Positions 1 through 7,844 of a DNA stretch of 11,162 nucleotides are shown one piece after another (positions within the stretch are counted from its first letter, which is position 1; every line of letters begins with the position of its first letter). A program made the position numbers and the translations under genes. Under the pieces are notes generated by a model that saw nothing but the letters and a program-made list of their open reading frames with translations, made no database searches and was not told the origin of the DNA. This stretch comes from Desulfovibrio sp. OttesenSCG-928-G15 (GTDB lineage: Bacteria; Desulfobacterota; Desulfovibrionia; Desulfovibrionales; Desulfovibrionaceae): positions 1 to 11,162 of the forward strand of contig JAJDIC010000072.1 in assembly GCA_030266525.1 (NCBI GenBank), read 5' to 3'.

Positions 1-3
1 TTG

Positions 4-9
4 TATAAT
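4..9 (+). promoter_or_regulatory. Candidate -10 promoter element (TATAAT)
   Basis: A perfect TATAAT hexamer lies at the left edge. A matching -35 element would lie outside the window, so the promoter cannot be completed. If real, transcription would begin near base 16 and give a leader of about 165 nt before the FIST-kinase pair. It is the only good sigma-70-type -10 I see upstream of that pair. Confidence 0.35.
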
Positions 10-31
10 TCAGAGTGCGATGACTTCCAGG

Positions 32-60
32 GCCGGACAAGGTGCCGGACAAGGTGTCGG
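32..60. repeat. 12-bp tandem repeat, about 2.4 copies
   Basis: The unit GCCGGACAAGGT occurs at 32-43 and again, identically, at 44-55. A partial third copy (GTCGG, one mismatch) follows at 56-60. It sits in the untranslated leader of the FIST gene, just downstream of the candidate promoter. Function is unknown; it could be slippage-derived or a repeated protein-binding site. Confidence 0.7.
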
Positions 61-108
61 CCCGCCGCCACCAGAGGCGGGAGAGAGCCGGAAACCGCGT
101 TTTTCGGC
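61..108 (+). other. Two small hairpins in the FIST leader
   Basis: CCCGCC (61-66) pairs with GGCGGG (76-81) around a 9-nt loop. Bases 87-94 (GCCGGAAA) pair with 101-108 (TTTTCGGC) in an 8-bp stem with one G-U pair and a 6-nt loop. Neither matches a riboswitch class I know. They may be leader structure or chance in GC-rich DNA. Confidence 0.3.
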
Positions 109-172
109 AGGGCGGTCTTCATAAACAGGCCCGTGGCCTGTGTATGAACTCATGTGTAGTACCTTTGCAGGC

Positions 173-177
173 AGGAG
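173..177 (+). promoter_or_regulatory. Ribosome binding site of the FIST gene
   Basis: AGGAG lies 5 nt before the ATG at 183. The upstream in-frame ATGs at 42 and 144 have no comparable site, so this fixes the start. Confidence 0.7.
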
Positions 178-182
178 CGTAT

Positions 183-1396
183 ATGCTTGTTGGTGTGGGC
201 TTTAGCGACGAACCGGATACTGCGTCCTGTGCAAGGGCCGCTGCCGTAAAGGCTGTGCAAGAGGCCGGGCGCAACGCTCCATGCGATCTGGTACTGCTTT
301 TTGCCACAGCGCGGCATGACGGAGAAATAATTCGCAAGGTCGTGGCTTCTGTCGTGGGCGAAGGTGTGCCCATAGTCGGTGGCGGCGCTGTAGGCACAAT
401 GGTGAACGACCGTTTCGGCTATGGGGGCGACCAGCTTGCACTGGCTGTCATATGGCTGGAAAATACCACCGTGAAGCTTGTTTGCCAGGACCGGCTGCAT
501 GAGGGGGAAAGGGAAGCCGGAGAAAAACTCGGTCGCAAGCTGGCTGAGACCGGGCTTTCACCTGATGCCCCGGTGCTGTTTTTTTATGACGCCATTGATC
601 GCACCGGCGGCGGCATTCGTATGGTCACGGCTACCATGCTGCTGGAAGGCATAAAAAAGGGCCTCGGCTTTTTGCCCGCCATTTCCGGCGGGGGCCTGCA
701 GGGCGACTATATCTGCACGCCCACCCGGCAGCTTACCGGGCAGGGGGTTTCCGGGCAAAACGCCATGGCCCTCGTTTTCGGGGGTGATGTGCGGATGGAC
801 TGCACAATCATACACGGTTGCAGACCGGTAACCGGCTATTACACTGTTACCCGCGCAGACGGTCAGATCTTGCTTGAAATTAACGGCGTTCCAGCCCTTG
901 GCTTCATGGAGGAACTGCTGGGCAAGGCCGTGCCGCCGGAGCAGTGGCCCTTTTTCCTCTTTTTCGGTGTGAACCGGGGCCGCAGCAAATGGGATGACCT
1001 GAAGGAAGAGAATTACGTTAACCGGCCTTGCGTCGCCATTGATAGAAAAAGAAACGGCATTGTCATGTCAGAGCCGGATATGGTTGCGGGAACGGAGTTT
1101 CAGGTAATGTACCGCAGTCTGGACCTTGATTATATGGCCCCGCGCATTGAAGCCCTGTTCCAGGGCCTTGGCGGGCGCAAGCCGGTGTTTGCCCTGTATG
1201 TGGATTGTGCGGGAAGGGCCGCCGCCCAGGCGGGGATTGAGCTTGAAGACGCTCTTGTGGTGCAGCAGTGCGTGGCCGCAAGAGTGCCCCTGCTCGGGCT
1301 GTACACGGGCGTGGAGATTGCCCCTGTGCGGGGTGAGCCGTGTGGCCTTGGCCTGACCGGTGTTTTTTGTCTGTTCAGCATATCGGGGGATATGTG

Positions 1397-1397
<1 letters not shown>
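183..1397 (+). CDS. FIST-domain sensory protein (FIST_N + FIST_C)
   Basis: This is a predicted cytoplasmic ligand-sensing protein of 404 residues. FIST domains are known as sensory modules attached to, or encoded beside, histidine kinases, chemoreceptors and cyclic-di-GMP enzymes; their ligands are largely unknown. Residues 1 to about 210 fit FIST_N, with the small-residue turn VGGGAVG at 65-71. The rest fits FIST_C, with the family-typical [12 protein letters not shown] (Cys342 in CAGR) and [12 protein letters not shown] near 370-381. No signal peptide or membrane segment is visible. The open frame extends up to base 42, but the upstream 47 codons are basic and unlike the family, and the good ribosome site precedes the ATG at 183. 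The TGA stop shares its A with the ATG of the hybrid kinase (TGATG), so the two are probably co-translated and work together. The protein has many cysteines (about ten), which might matter for redox or metal sensing; that is speculation. Confidence 0.88.
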
Positions 1398-3796
<2,399 letters not shown>

Positions 3797-3802
<6 letters not shown>

Positions 3803-3825
3803 GCTGTTGGGGCTTTTGCTATACT
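3797..3825 (+). promoter_or_regulatory. Candidate sigma-70 promoter for the pst operon
   Basis: TTGTAA (3797-3802, 4/6 to consensus) and TATACT (3820-3825, 5/6) are separated by 17 bp. TGC directly before the -10 makes it an extended -10. The -35 overlaps the kinase stop codon. Transcription would start near 3832 and leave a leader of about 280 nt before pstS. This is a motif match only. Confidence 0.45.
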
Positions 3826-3879
3826 GTATTTTCATATTGTGGTGCGTTGCATTGGGCGACGCGCCTTTCATCGGAAGTC

Positions 3880-3906
3880 ATGTCATACTTTCCTGTGACC
3901 TGACGC
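3880..3906 (+). promoter_or_regulatory. Weak PhoB-box-like half-sites upstream of pstS
   Basis: ATGTCAT (3880-3886), CTGTGAC (3893-3899) and CTGACGC (3900-3906) resemble the PhoB direct-repeat unit CTGTCAT. The start-to-start spacings (13 and 7 bp) do not fit the canonical 11 bp, so this is a lead rather than a call. Position before a phosphate-transport operon is what makes it plausible. Confidence 0.2.
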
Positions 3907-3953
3907 ATGTAGAGGACGCCATGTTTACACGAACCAGATGAGCTGCTGCCGTT

Positions 3954-3974
3954 CCGGGATACGGTGTATCCCGG
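3954..3974 (+). other. Perfect 9-bp inverted repeat in the pstS leader
   Basis: CCGGGATAC (3954-3962), loop GGT, then GTATCCCGG (3966-3974). As RNA this is a very stable hairpin. No T-tract follows, so it is not a standard intrinsic terminator. It could be an attenuator, an mRNA-stabilising structure or a DNA operator. Confidence 0.6.
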
Positions 3975-4053
3975 TTACGTTGCACCGCGCAGATGTTTTC
4001 GGGCGGCCTCTTTCGCATTGCAAGGGCCTGACCGGCAGCCTGTGGCGGTGCAT

Positions 4054-4081
4054 GCGCATCCGGCGTGGCGCCGGGTTGCGC
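4054..4081 (+). other. Imperfect hairpin just upstream of the pstS ribosome site
   Basis: CCGGCG (4060-4065), loop TGG, CGCCGG (4069-4074) form the inner stem. GCGCA (4054-4058) and TGCGC (4077-4081) extend it to 11 bp across a small internal loop. It ends 20 nt before the AGGAGG of pstS, so it could affect translation or mRNA stability. Confidence 0.5.
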
Positions 4082-4100
4082 GTATGACCGCTCGCAACAC

Positions 4101-4106
4101 AGGAGG
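4101..4106 (+). promoter_or_regulatory. Ribosome binding site of pstS
   Basis: AGGAGG lies 4 nt before the ATG at 4111. It selects that start over the in-frame ATG at 4084, and the chosen start places the signal peptide exactly at the N-terminus. Confidence 0.8.
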
Positions 4107-4110
4107 CCTT

Positions 4111-4947
4111 ATGAAACGGTTATTCGCCTTGCTTTCCCTTTCTCTCGCTCTTGTCACCCTTTCCCCTCTCTCTTCCCTTGCCGGAGATCTGGACGCCTTT
4201 CAGGGGCTGAAAGGCTCTTTGGATATTGCGGGCGGCACTGCCCATATTCCGGTAATGAAAGACGCTGCCCGAAATATCATGGAAGCCAATTCCGATATCC
4301 GCATCAGCGTGGCTGGCGGCGGCTCCGGCGTCGGGGTGCAGAAGGTGGGCGAAGGCCTGGTACAAATCGGCAATACCGGTCGCGCGCTCAAGGAGGGGGA
4401 AATAGAAAAATACGGTCTGGTCAGTTGGCCCTTTGCCATTGACGGGGTGGCCGTGGTGGTTAACCCGGAAAACGCGGTGAGTGAACTTGATAAGAAACAG
4501 TTGACCAGAATTTTTTCCGGTGAAGTCAGCAACTGGAAAGACGTGGGCGGCGCGGACGCGGCCATTTCCCTGTATGTACGTGAAGACGGCAGCGGCACGC
4601 GGGAAACCTTTGAAAACAAGGCGCTGGAAAAAAAAGCGGGTATTGGTAAAAGCAATGTCATCAATTCCAACGGGGCCATGAAAACCGCCGTGTCGCAAGA
4701 TAAAAACGCTATCGGCTATGTGGGCATCGGCCATCTGGACGAATCCGTCAAGGGGCTGCGCTTCGATGGCACGGTTCCCTCGCAGGAAAACGCCCAAAGC
4801 GGCGCGTACAAGCTTACCCGCCTGTTATACATGAACACCAAAGGGCAGCCCGAAGGTCTGGCCAGAGCCTTTATTGATTACATCTACACGCCTTCCGGTG
4901 AAGCAATCATTACGAAATCCCGGTACATTCCCACCGGCAGGCCGTAG
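4111..4947 (+). CDS. pstS: Periplasmic phosphate-binding protein PstS
   Basis: This is the substrate-binding component of the high-affinity phosphate ABC importer, acting in the periplasm. The protein has 278 residues. A clear Sec signal peptide (MKR, then a Leu/Ser-rich core) ends at about Ala24 (SLA|GD); there is no lipobox cysteine. The mature part fits the PBP-like-2/PstS family: LDIAGGTAHIPVM near the start, the GGGSGVGV phosphate-loop region, an IDGVAVVVNP strand, IFSGEVSNWKDVGG, and the REDGSGTRETF motif that supplies phosphate-binding side chains. At about 254 mature residues it is shorter than E. coli PstS and matches the compact PstS type of deltaproteobacteria and firmicutes. It is first in the operon, and its TAG shares a G with the GTG of pstC. 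Phosphate as substrate is inferred from family and operon; a related oxyanion cannot be excluded from sequence alone. Confidence 0.93.
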   Translation: MKRLFALLSLSLALVTLSPLSSLAGDLDAFQGLKGSLDIAGGTAHIPVMKDAARNIMEANSDIRISVAGGGSGVGVQKVGEGLVQIGNTGRALKEGEIEKYGLVSWPFAIDGVAVVVNPENAVSELDKKQLTRIFSGEVSNWKDVGGADAAISLYVREDGSGTRETFENKALEKKAGIGKSNVINSNGAMKTAVSQDKNAIGYVGIGHLDESVKGLRFDGTVPSQENAQSGAYKLTRLLYMNTKGQPEGLARAFIDYIYTPSGEAIITKSRYIPTGRP

Positions 4948-5816
4948 TGGTCGGTACGACGCACAAGCCCGGCGGTGAGGGCCTGATCGCTTTTACCGCC
5001 AGGGCTGCGGCTGCTCTGGCCCTTGTGGGCATAGGCCTTGTCTTTCTCATGGTCTTTGCCTACGCCTTGCCGGTTTTCATGCAAAAGGGCACAGATGCCG
5101 TATTTTCCTGGGTATGGAACCCTTATCAGGGACAGTTCGGCATTCTGCCCATGCTCGTCGGTTCGCTTCTGCTTGCGTTTTCCACCATGCTTGTGGCCTG
5201 GCCTCTAGCGTTGGCCCTGTGCTGTAGGCTTCTTTGTGCCCCCAGGGGGCCTGTGGCTTCGCTGACAGGTGCCTGTATCCGTTTCATGACTGCCGTGCCC
5301 ACGGTGGTGTACGGCTTTTTGGCTGTTTTTTTGCTTACGCCCCTTGTCAGGCAAGGACTTGGCGGGTCAGGCCTTTGCTGGCTTTCCGCCATGGTCATGC
5401 TTGTTTTTCTGGTTTTGCCGACCATGGTGCTCATTCTGGAAAGCGGCCTTGCGCAACGGCTTGACCCGCTCTGGCCCAAGGGGGCGGCAGTCGGGTTTTC
5501 CAGGCTTGACCTGCTCTGGTATTTTGTTTTTCCCGGCTCGGGCAAGCTGTTCGTTTCTGCCGCCATTCTCGGCTTCGGGCGGGCCGTGGGCGATACTCTT
5601 TTGCCGCTCATGCTGGCAGGCAACGCCCCGCAAGTGCCGGAATCTTTGGCAGACAGCCTTCGCGCCCTCACCGCTCACATGGCTCTGGTCACTGCCAACG
5701 AAGTGGGCGGGTCCGCGTACAACTCCCTGTTTGTAGCCGGGGCGCTGCTGCTTGGAATCAACACGGTGATCAGTCTTGTTTTGCGCAGGATTGCCGCGGG
5801 AAGCCGGGATGTGTGA
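4947..5816 (+). CDS. pstC: Phosphate ABC transporter permease PstC
   Basis: This is one of the two inner-membrane permeases of the phosphate importer, 289 residues. About six hydrophobic segments are visible, near residues 18-44, 66-93, 112-134, 143-166, 196-224 and 258-280. TAVPTVVYGFLAVFLLTP matches the Pst permease signature region. The cytoplasmic EAA-type coupling loop ends in GFGRAVGDT (210-217), where Asp replaces the Glu common in RAIGET. Translation starts at GTG 4947, which overlaps the pstS TAG by one base (TAGTG). The ribosome site is weak (GGCAGG), so coupling to pstS translation is likely. The stop is followed immediately by nine Ts and an unusual 165-bp gap before pstA. Confidence 0.92.
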   Translation: MVGTTHKPGGEGLIAFTARAAAALALVGIGLVFLMVFAYALPVFMQKGTDAVFSWVWNPYQGQFGILPMLVGSLLLAFSTMLVAWPLALALCCRLLCAPRGPVASLTGACIRFMTAVPTVVYGFLAVFLLTPLVRQGLGGSGLCWLSAMVMLVFLVLPTMVLILESGLAQRLDPLWPKGAAVGFSRLDLLWYFVFPGSGKLFVSAAILGFGRAVGDTLLPLMLAGNAPQVPESLADSLRALTAHMALVTANEVGGSAYNSLFVAGALLLGINTVISLVLRRIAAGSRDV

Positions 5817-5849
5817 TTTTTTTTTGCATGAATGCGTCTGGAGTGTGAT

Positions 5850-5892
5850 TGTCTCCGGCGGCCAGAGGGCTTGAAGCCCTTTGGAATCCCCT
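5850..5892. repeat. Palindromic repeat-like element between pstC and pstA
   Basis: CCAGAGGGC (5862-5870), loop TTGAA, GCCCTTTGG (5876-5884) form a 9-bp stem with one G-U pair. The flanks (CTCCGGCGG before, AATCCCC after) look like dispersed REP-like palindromes that I recall from Desulfovibrio genomes; that link is from memory and unverified. The hairpin sits inside the operon and could protect the upstream mRNA or tune pstA/pstB expression. Confidence 0.45.
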
Positions 5893-5904
5893 TTTGTGTA
5901 AACG

Positions 5905-5910
5905 AAGGAG
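5905..5910 (+). promoter_or_regulatory. Ribosome binding site of the small ORF before pstA
   Basis: AAGGAG lies 9 nt before the ATG at 5920. It is a better site than the one immediately before pstA itself. Confidence 0.45.
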
Positions 5911-5919
5911 AGGCGGATA

Positions 5920-5985
5920 ATGCGTGGATATTTGCTCTGGCGCTGGTCCCGCTTGAAGATCGCTGTATATGGAGTCTGGTTGTGA
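5920..5985 (+). CDS. Possible 21-residue leader peptide or small protein upstream of pstA
   Basis: This is a short ORF, not a recognised gene. It begins MRGYLLWRWSRLK and continues with a hydrophobic stretch ending in VYGVWL. It has AAGGAG 9 nt upstream of an ATG. Its TGA (5983-5985) overlaps the probable GTG start of pstA (5982-5984) as GTGA, the classical geometry for translational coupling. The product is basic, rich in Trp/Leu and possibly membrane-associated. It could load ribosomes onto pstA after the repeat-like insertion, be a small membrane protein, or be a remnant of an original pstA N-terminus in another frame. Composition alone cannot decide, and a chance ORF of this length is quite possible. 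Confidence 0.35.
   Translation: MRGYLLWRWSRLKIAVYGVWL
5971..5974 (+). promoter_or_regulatory. Ribosome binding site of pstA
   Basis: GGAG lies 7 nt before the GTG at 5982 and supports that start. The later in-frame ATGs at 6006 and 6021 have no site, or one that is too close. Confidence 0.45.
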
Positions 5986-6869
5986 AGAGACCGGTTTATT
6001 ATCATATGTTGCGGGCGGGAATGAAAATTGCCGCTCTGGTATTGCTGGCCGCCATGGGCCTGCTTTTGGGCTTTCTCGCCTGGCGCGGGCTGCCCGCCTT
6101 CGGGCCGGGGCTGTTTTTTGGCAAGGTGCCGCCCATGGAGGCCGTTTTTCACGGTCGACCGGTGTGGGAAGGTCTGTGGCCCGCCTTGGTAGGCAGCCTG
6201 TGCCTTGTCGGACTGACCATGTGTCTTGCCTTGTTTCCCGGCGTCGGCCTTGGCGTGTATCTTGCGAAATATGCCGGAAAGCGGGCGGGAAAAATCGCGG
6301 GCGGCGCAGTGGACGTGCTTTCCGGAACTCCGTCCATTGTTATGGGGCTGTTCGGCTTTACCCTGATCGTTTTTTTGCGCCACAACCTTGCCCCTGACGC
6401 CAATACCTGCCTTTTGCTGGCGGCGGCCTGCCTGTCCCTGCTGGTGTTGCCTGTTCTGGTAAGCAGCACGCGCGAAGCTCTGAACGCCGTGCCCGAAGAT
6501 GTTCGCCTGACAGCCGCCTCGCTTGGATTCAGCAAAGCGCAGAGCCTGCTTTTTCTGGAGCTTCCCTTTGCAGCGCGGGGTATATGGGGGGGCATCATTC
6601 TGGCTCTTGGCCGAGCGGCGGAAGATACCGCCGTGATCATGCTTACCGGGGTTGTGGCCAACGCCGGTTTACCGGCCGGACTGGCAGACAAGTTTGAAGC
6701 CCTGCCCTTTGCCGTCTTTTACGCCACAGCGGAATACCGCAGCCCGGATGAGCTGGAAGCGGGCTTTGGCGCGGCGCTTTTGCTCCTGCTGCTTTCCGGG
6801 GGGCTGGTTCTGTTGGCCCGGTATGTGGGGGTGCATTACCTGAAACGCTGGCAAGGGGGAAGTGCATGA
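5982..6869 (+). CDS. pstA: Phosphate ABC transporter permease PstA
   Basis: This is the second inner-membrane permease of the phosphate importer, 295 residues from the GTG at 5982. Six hydrophobic segments are visible, near 15-40, 65-90, 110-135, 142-163, 195-222 and 262-285. Family hallmarks are the LSGTPSIVMGLFGF segment (113-126) and the coupling loop ending ALGRAAEDTAVIMLTG (from 208), with RAAEDT in place of RAIGET. The frame is open back to an ATG at 5832, but that region reads through the palindromic element, has no ribosome site and is unlike permease sequence, so I reject it. Starts at 6006 or 6021 remain possible and would trim 8 or 13 residues. Its TGA overlaps the ATG of pstB by four bases (ATGA), so pstA and pstB are coupled. 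Confidence 0.9.
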   Translation: MKRPVYYHMLRAGMKIAALVLLAAMGLLLGFLAWRGLPAFGPGLFFGKVPPMEAVFHGRPVWEGLWPALVGSLCLVGLTMCLALFPGVGLGVYLAKYAGKRAGKIAGGAVDVLSGTPSIVMGLFGFTLIVFLRHNLAPDANTCLLLAAACLSLLVLPVLVSSTREALNAVPEDVRLTAASLGFSKAQSLLFLELPFAARGIWGGIILALGRAAEDTAVIMLTGVVANAGLPAGLADKFEALPFAVFYATAEYRSPDELEAGFGAALLLLLLSGGLVLLARYVGVHYLKRWQGGSA

Positions 6870-7630
6870 GCGCGTCAGTCAGGCTTGAAGGCTTGCGGGT
6901 CGCTTTTTCCGGGCAGGAAGTGCTGCACGGAATAGACGCCTTTTTCCCGGCAACCGGTGTTTCCGCTCTGCTGGGACGCTCCGGCTCGGGAAAGTCCACC
7001 CTTTTGCGGTCCATCAACAGGCTGAACGAGGAATTTCCCGGTTGCGCCACCTCCGGGCGAGTGCTGGTTGATTTTGGCTCCGGCCCGGTAGACGTGTACT
7101 CTCTGCCTGAAAGCGGGGCGAAAAACGGCCTGAGCGTGCATGGCCTGCGCACCCGCCTGGGCATGCTGTTTCAAACCCCCAATCTGTTTCCGGTAAGCGT
7201 GTTGCGCAACATTGCCATGCCTCTCAAGCTTGTCGGCGGTGCGGATCAAAAGAGCATTTTCGCTACCGCTCAGATGGTCTTGCAACAGGTAGGCCTGTGG
7301 GATGAGCTGAAAGACCGGCTGCATGCCCCTGCCGCCGAACTCTCCGGCGGGCAACAGCAACGCCTGTGCCTGGCAAGGCTCCTGGCGCTCAAACCCTCCG
7401 TTCTGTTGCTGGATGAGCCGACAGCCTCTTTGGACGTGCACGCCTCCAAAGAGATCGAAGAACTGCTGCAAGGCTTGGCCGCGAACTACTCGATAATCAT
7501 GGTGTCGCACAGCCTCGCCCAGGCCCGCCGAATGAGCGGGCGAATGCTCATTTGCGAACAGGGGCGTATCACCAGCGAACTCGCGCCGGATGCAAGTGTT
7601 TCTGAAGAAACGCTTGCCGCACTGCTATAG
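6866..7630 (+). CDS. pstB: Phosphate ABC transporter ATP-binding protein PstB
   Basis: This 254-residue ATPase powers phosphate import on the cytoplasmic face of PstC/PstA. Visible motifs: Walker A GRSGSGKST (37-45), Q-loop Gln103 in FQTPNLFP, ABC signature LSGGQQQR (159-166), Walker B VLLLDE (179-184), D-loop SLD and switch His215 in VSHS. NRLNEEFPG after Walker A, LWDELKDRLH before the signature and SGGQQQRLCLAR are characteristic of PstB rather than generic importer ATPases. Length is normal for PstB. GGGGGAA precedes the ATG, which overlaps the pstA stop. No phoU follows, unlike many pst operons; the next gene on this strand is an unrelated transporter 214 bp away. No clear U-tract terminator is visible after the stop, only a weak bulged stem (7646-7670). 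Confidence 0.94.
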   Translation: MSASVRLEGLRVAFSGQEVLHGIDAFFPATGVSALLGRSGSGKSTLLRSINRLNEEFPGCATSGRVLVDFGSGPVDVYSLPESGAKNGLSVHGLRTRLGMLFQTPNLFPVSVLRNIAMPLKLVGGADQKSIFATAQMVLQQVGLWDELKDRLHAPAAELSGGQQQRLCLARLLALKPSVLLLDEPTASLDVHASKEIEELLQGLAANYSIIMVSHSLAQARRMSGRMLICEQGRITSELAPDASVSEETLAALL

Positions 7631-7711
7631 GTGAAATGCTCCGGGGCAAGGCCTGACGCGCTTCCTTTGCTTTGAGTGAAAGCTCTGGTATGTAGCCGCC
7701 ACGCTTTACGG

Positions 7712-7799
7712 CATTTTACCATTGAAAATGTGTACACGCTCTGCAAGGATTTGCCCGCAAATCCTTGCCTTGAGTTTGCCGTCAAACGACAAATCTCAA
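7712..7799 (+). other. Three consecutive hairpins upstream of the DMT transporter
   Basis: Hairpin 1: CATTTT (7712-7717) with AAAATG (7725-7730). Hairpin 2: a near-perfect 26-base palindrome at 7743-7768, GCAAGGATTTG paired with CAAATCCTTGC, an 11-bp stem with a 4-nt loop. Hairpin 3: TTGAGTTTG (7770-7778) with CAAA (7790-7793) and CTCAA (7795-7799) across a single bulged T. The 8-bp palindrome GTGTACAC lies at 7730-7737. No U-tract follows any stem. The set ends 45 nt before the transporter start, so it may be a structured leader, a palindromic repeat, or the end of the pst transcript. It does not match a riboswitch family I can name. Confidence 0.5.
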
Positions 7800-7833
7800 A
7801 GGCAATTCTGCTCTAAACGGCGCGAGACTGTAC

Positions 7834-7838
7834 AGGGG
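7834..7838 (+). promoter_or_regulatory. Ribosome binding site of the DMT transporter
   Basis: AGGGG lies 6 nt before the GTG at 7845. It supports that start over the ATG at 7722, which would add 41 non-family residues translated through the hairpins. Confidence 0.55.
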
Positions 7839-7844
7839 CTTGTT

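Larger units (their letters stand above)
3803..4110 (+). other. 308-bp non-coding region and probable pstS leader
   Basis: The stretch between the kinase and pstS has no convincing gene. It holds the -10 of a candidate promoter, weak PhoB-box-like half-sites near 3880-3906, a perfect 9-bp-stem hairpin at 3954-3974, a longer imperfect hairpin at 4054-4081, and the pstS ribosome site. I see no U-tract terminator for the kinase gene, so read-through into pst is possible. Confidence 0.6.

Noticed and set aside
42..182. N-terminal extension of the FIST gene to the ATG at 42 or 144
   Set aside because: The extra residues are basic and unlike FIST proteins, and AGGAG sits 5 nt before the ATG at 183.
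3921..3941. Six-codon ORF (MFTRTR) in the pstS leader
   Set aside because: A GAGG lies upstream, but the ORF is too short to tell from chance and is not placed to couple with pstS.
5832..5981. 50-codon N-terminal extension of pstA
   Set aside because: It reads through the palindromic element, has no ribosome site and is not permease-like; the GTG at 5982 fits better.
5367..6383. 338-codon minus-strand ORF across pstC-pstA
   Set aside because: Antisense to two permeases and the gap between them; its basic, Gln/His-rich translation resembles no protein family.
7667..7694. Possible promoter (TTGCTT, 16 bp, TATGTA) for the DMT transporter
   Set aside because: The -10 matches consensus at only three of six positions; too weak to annotate.
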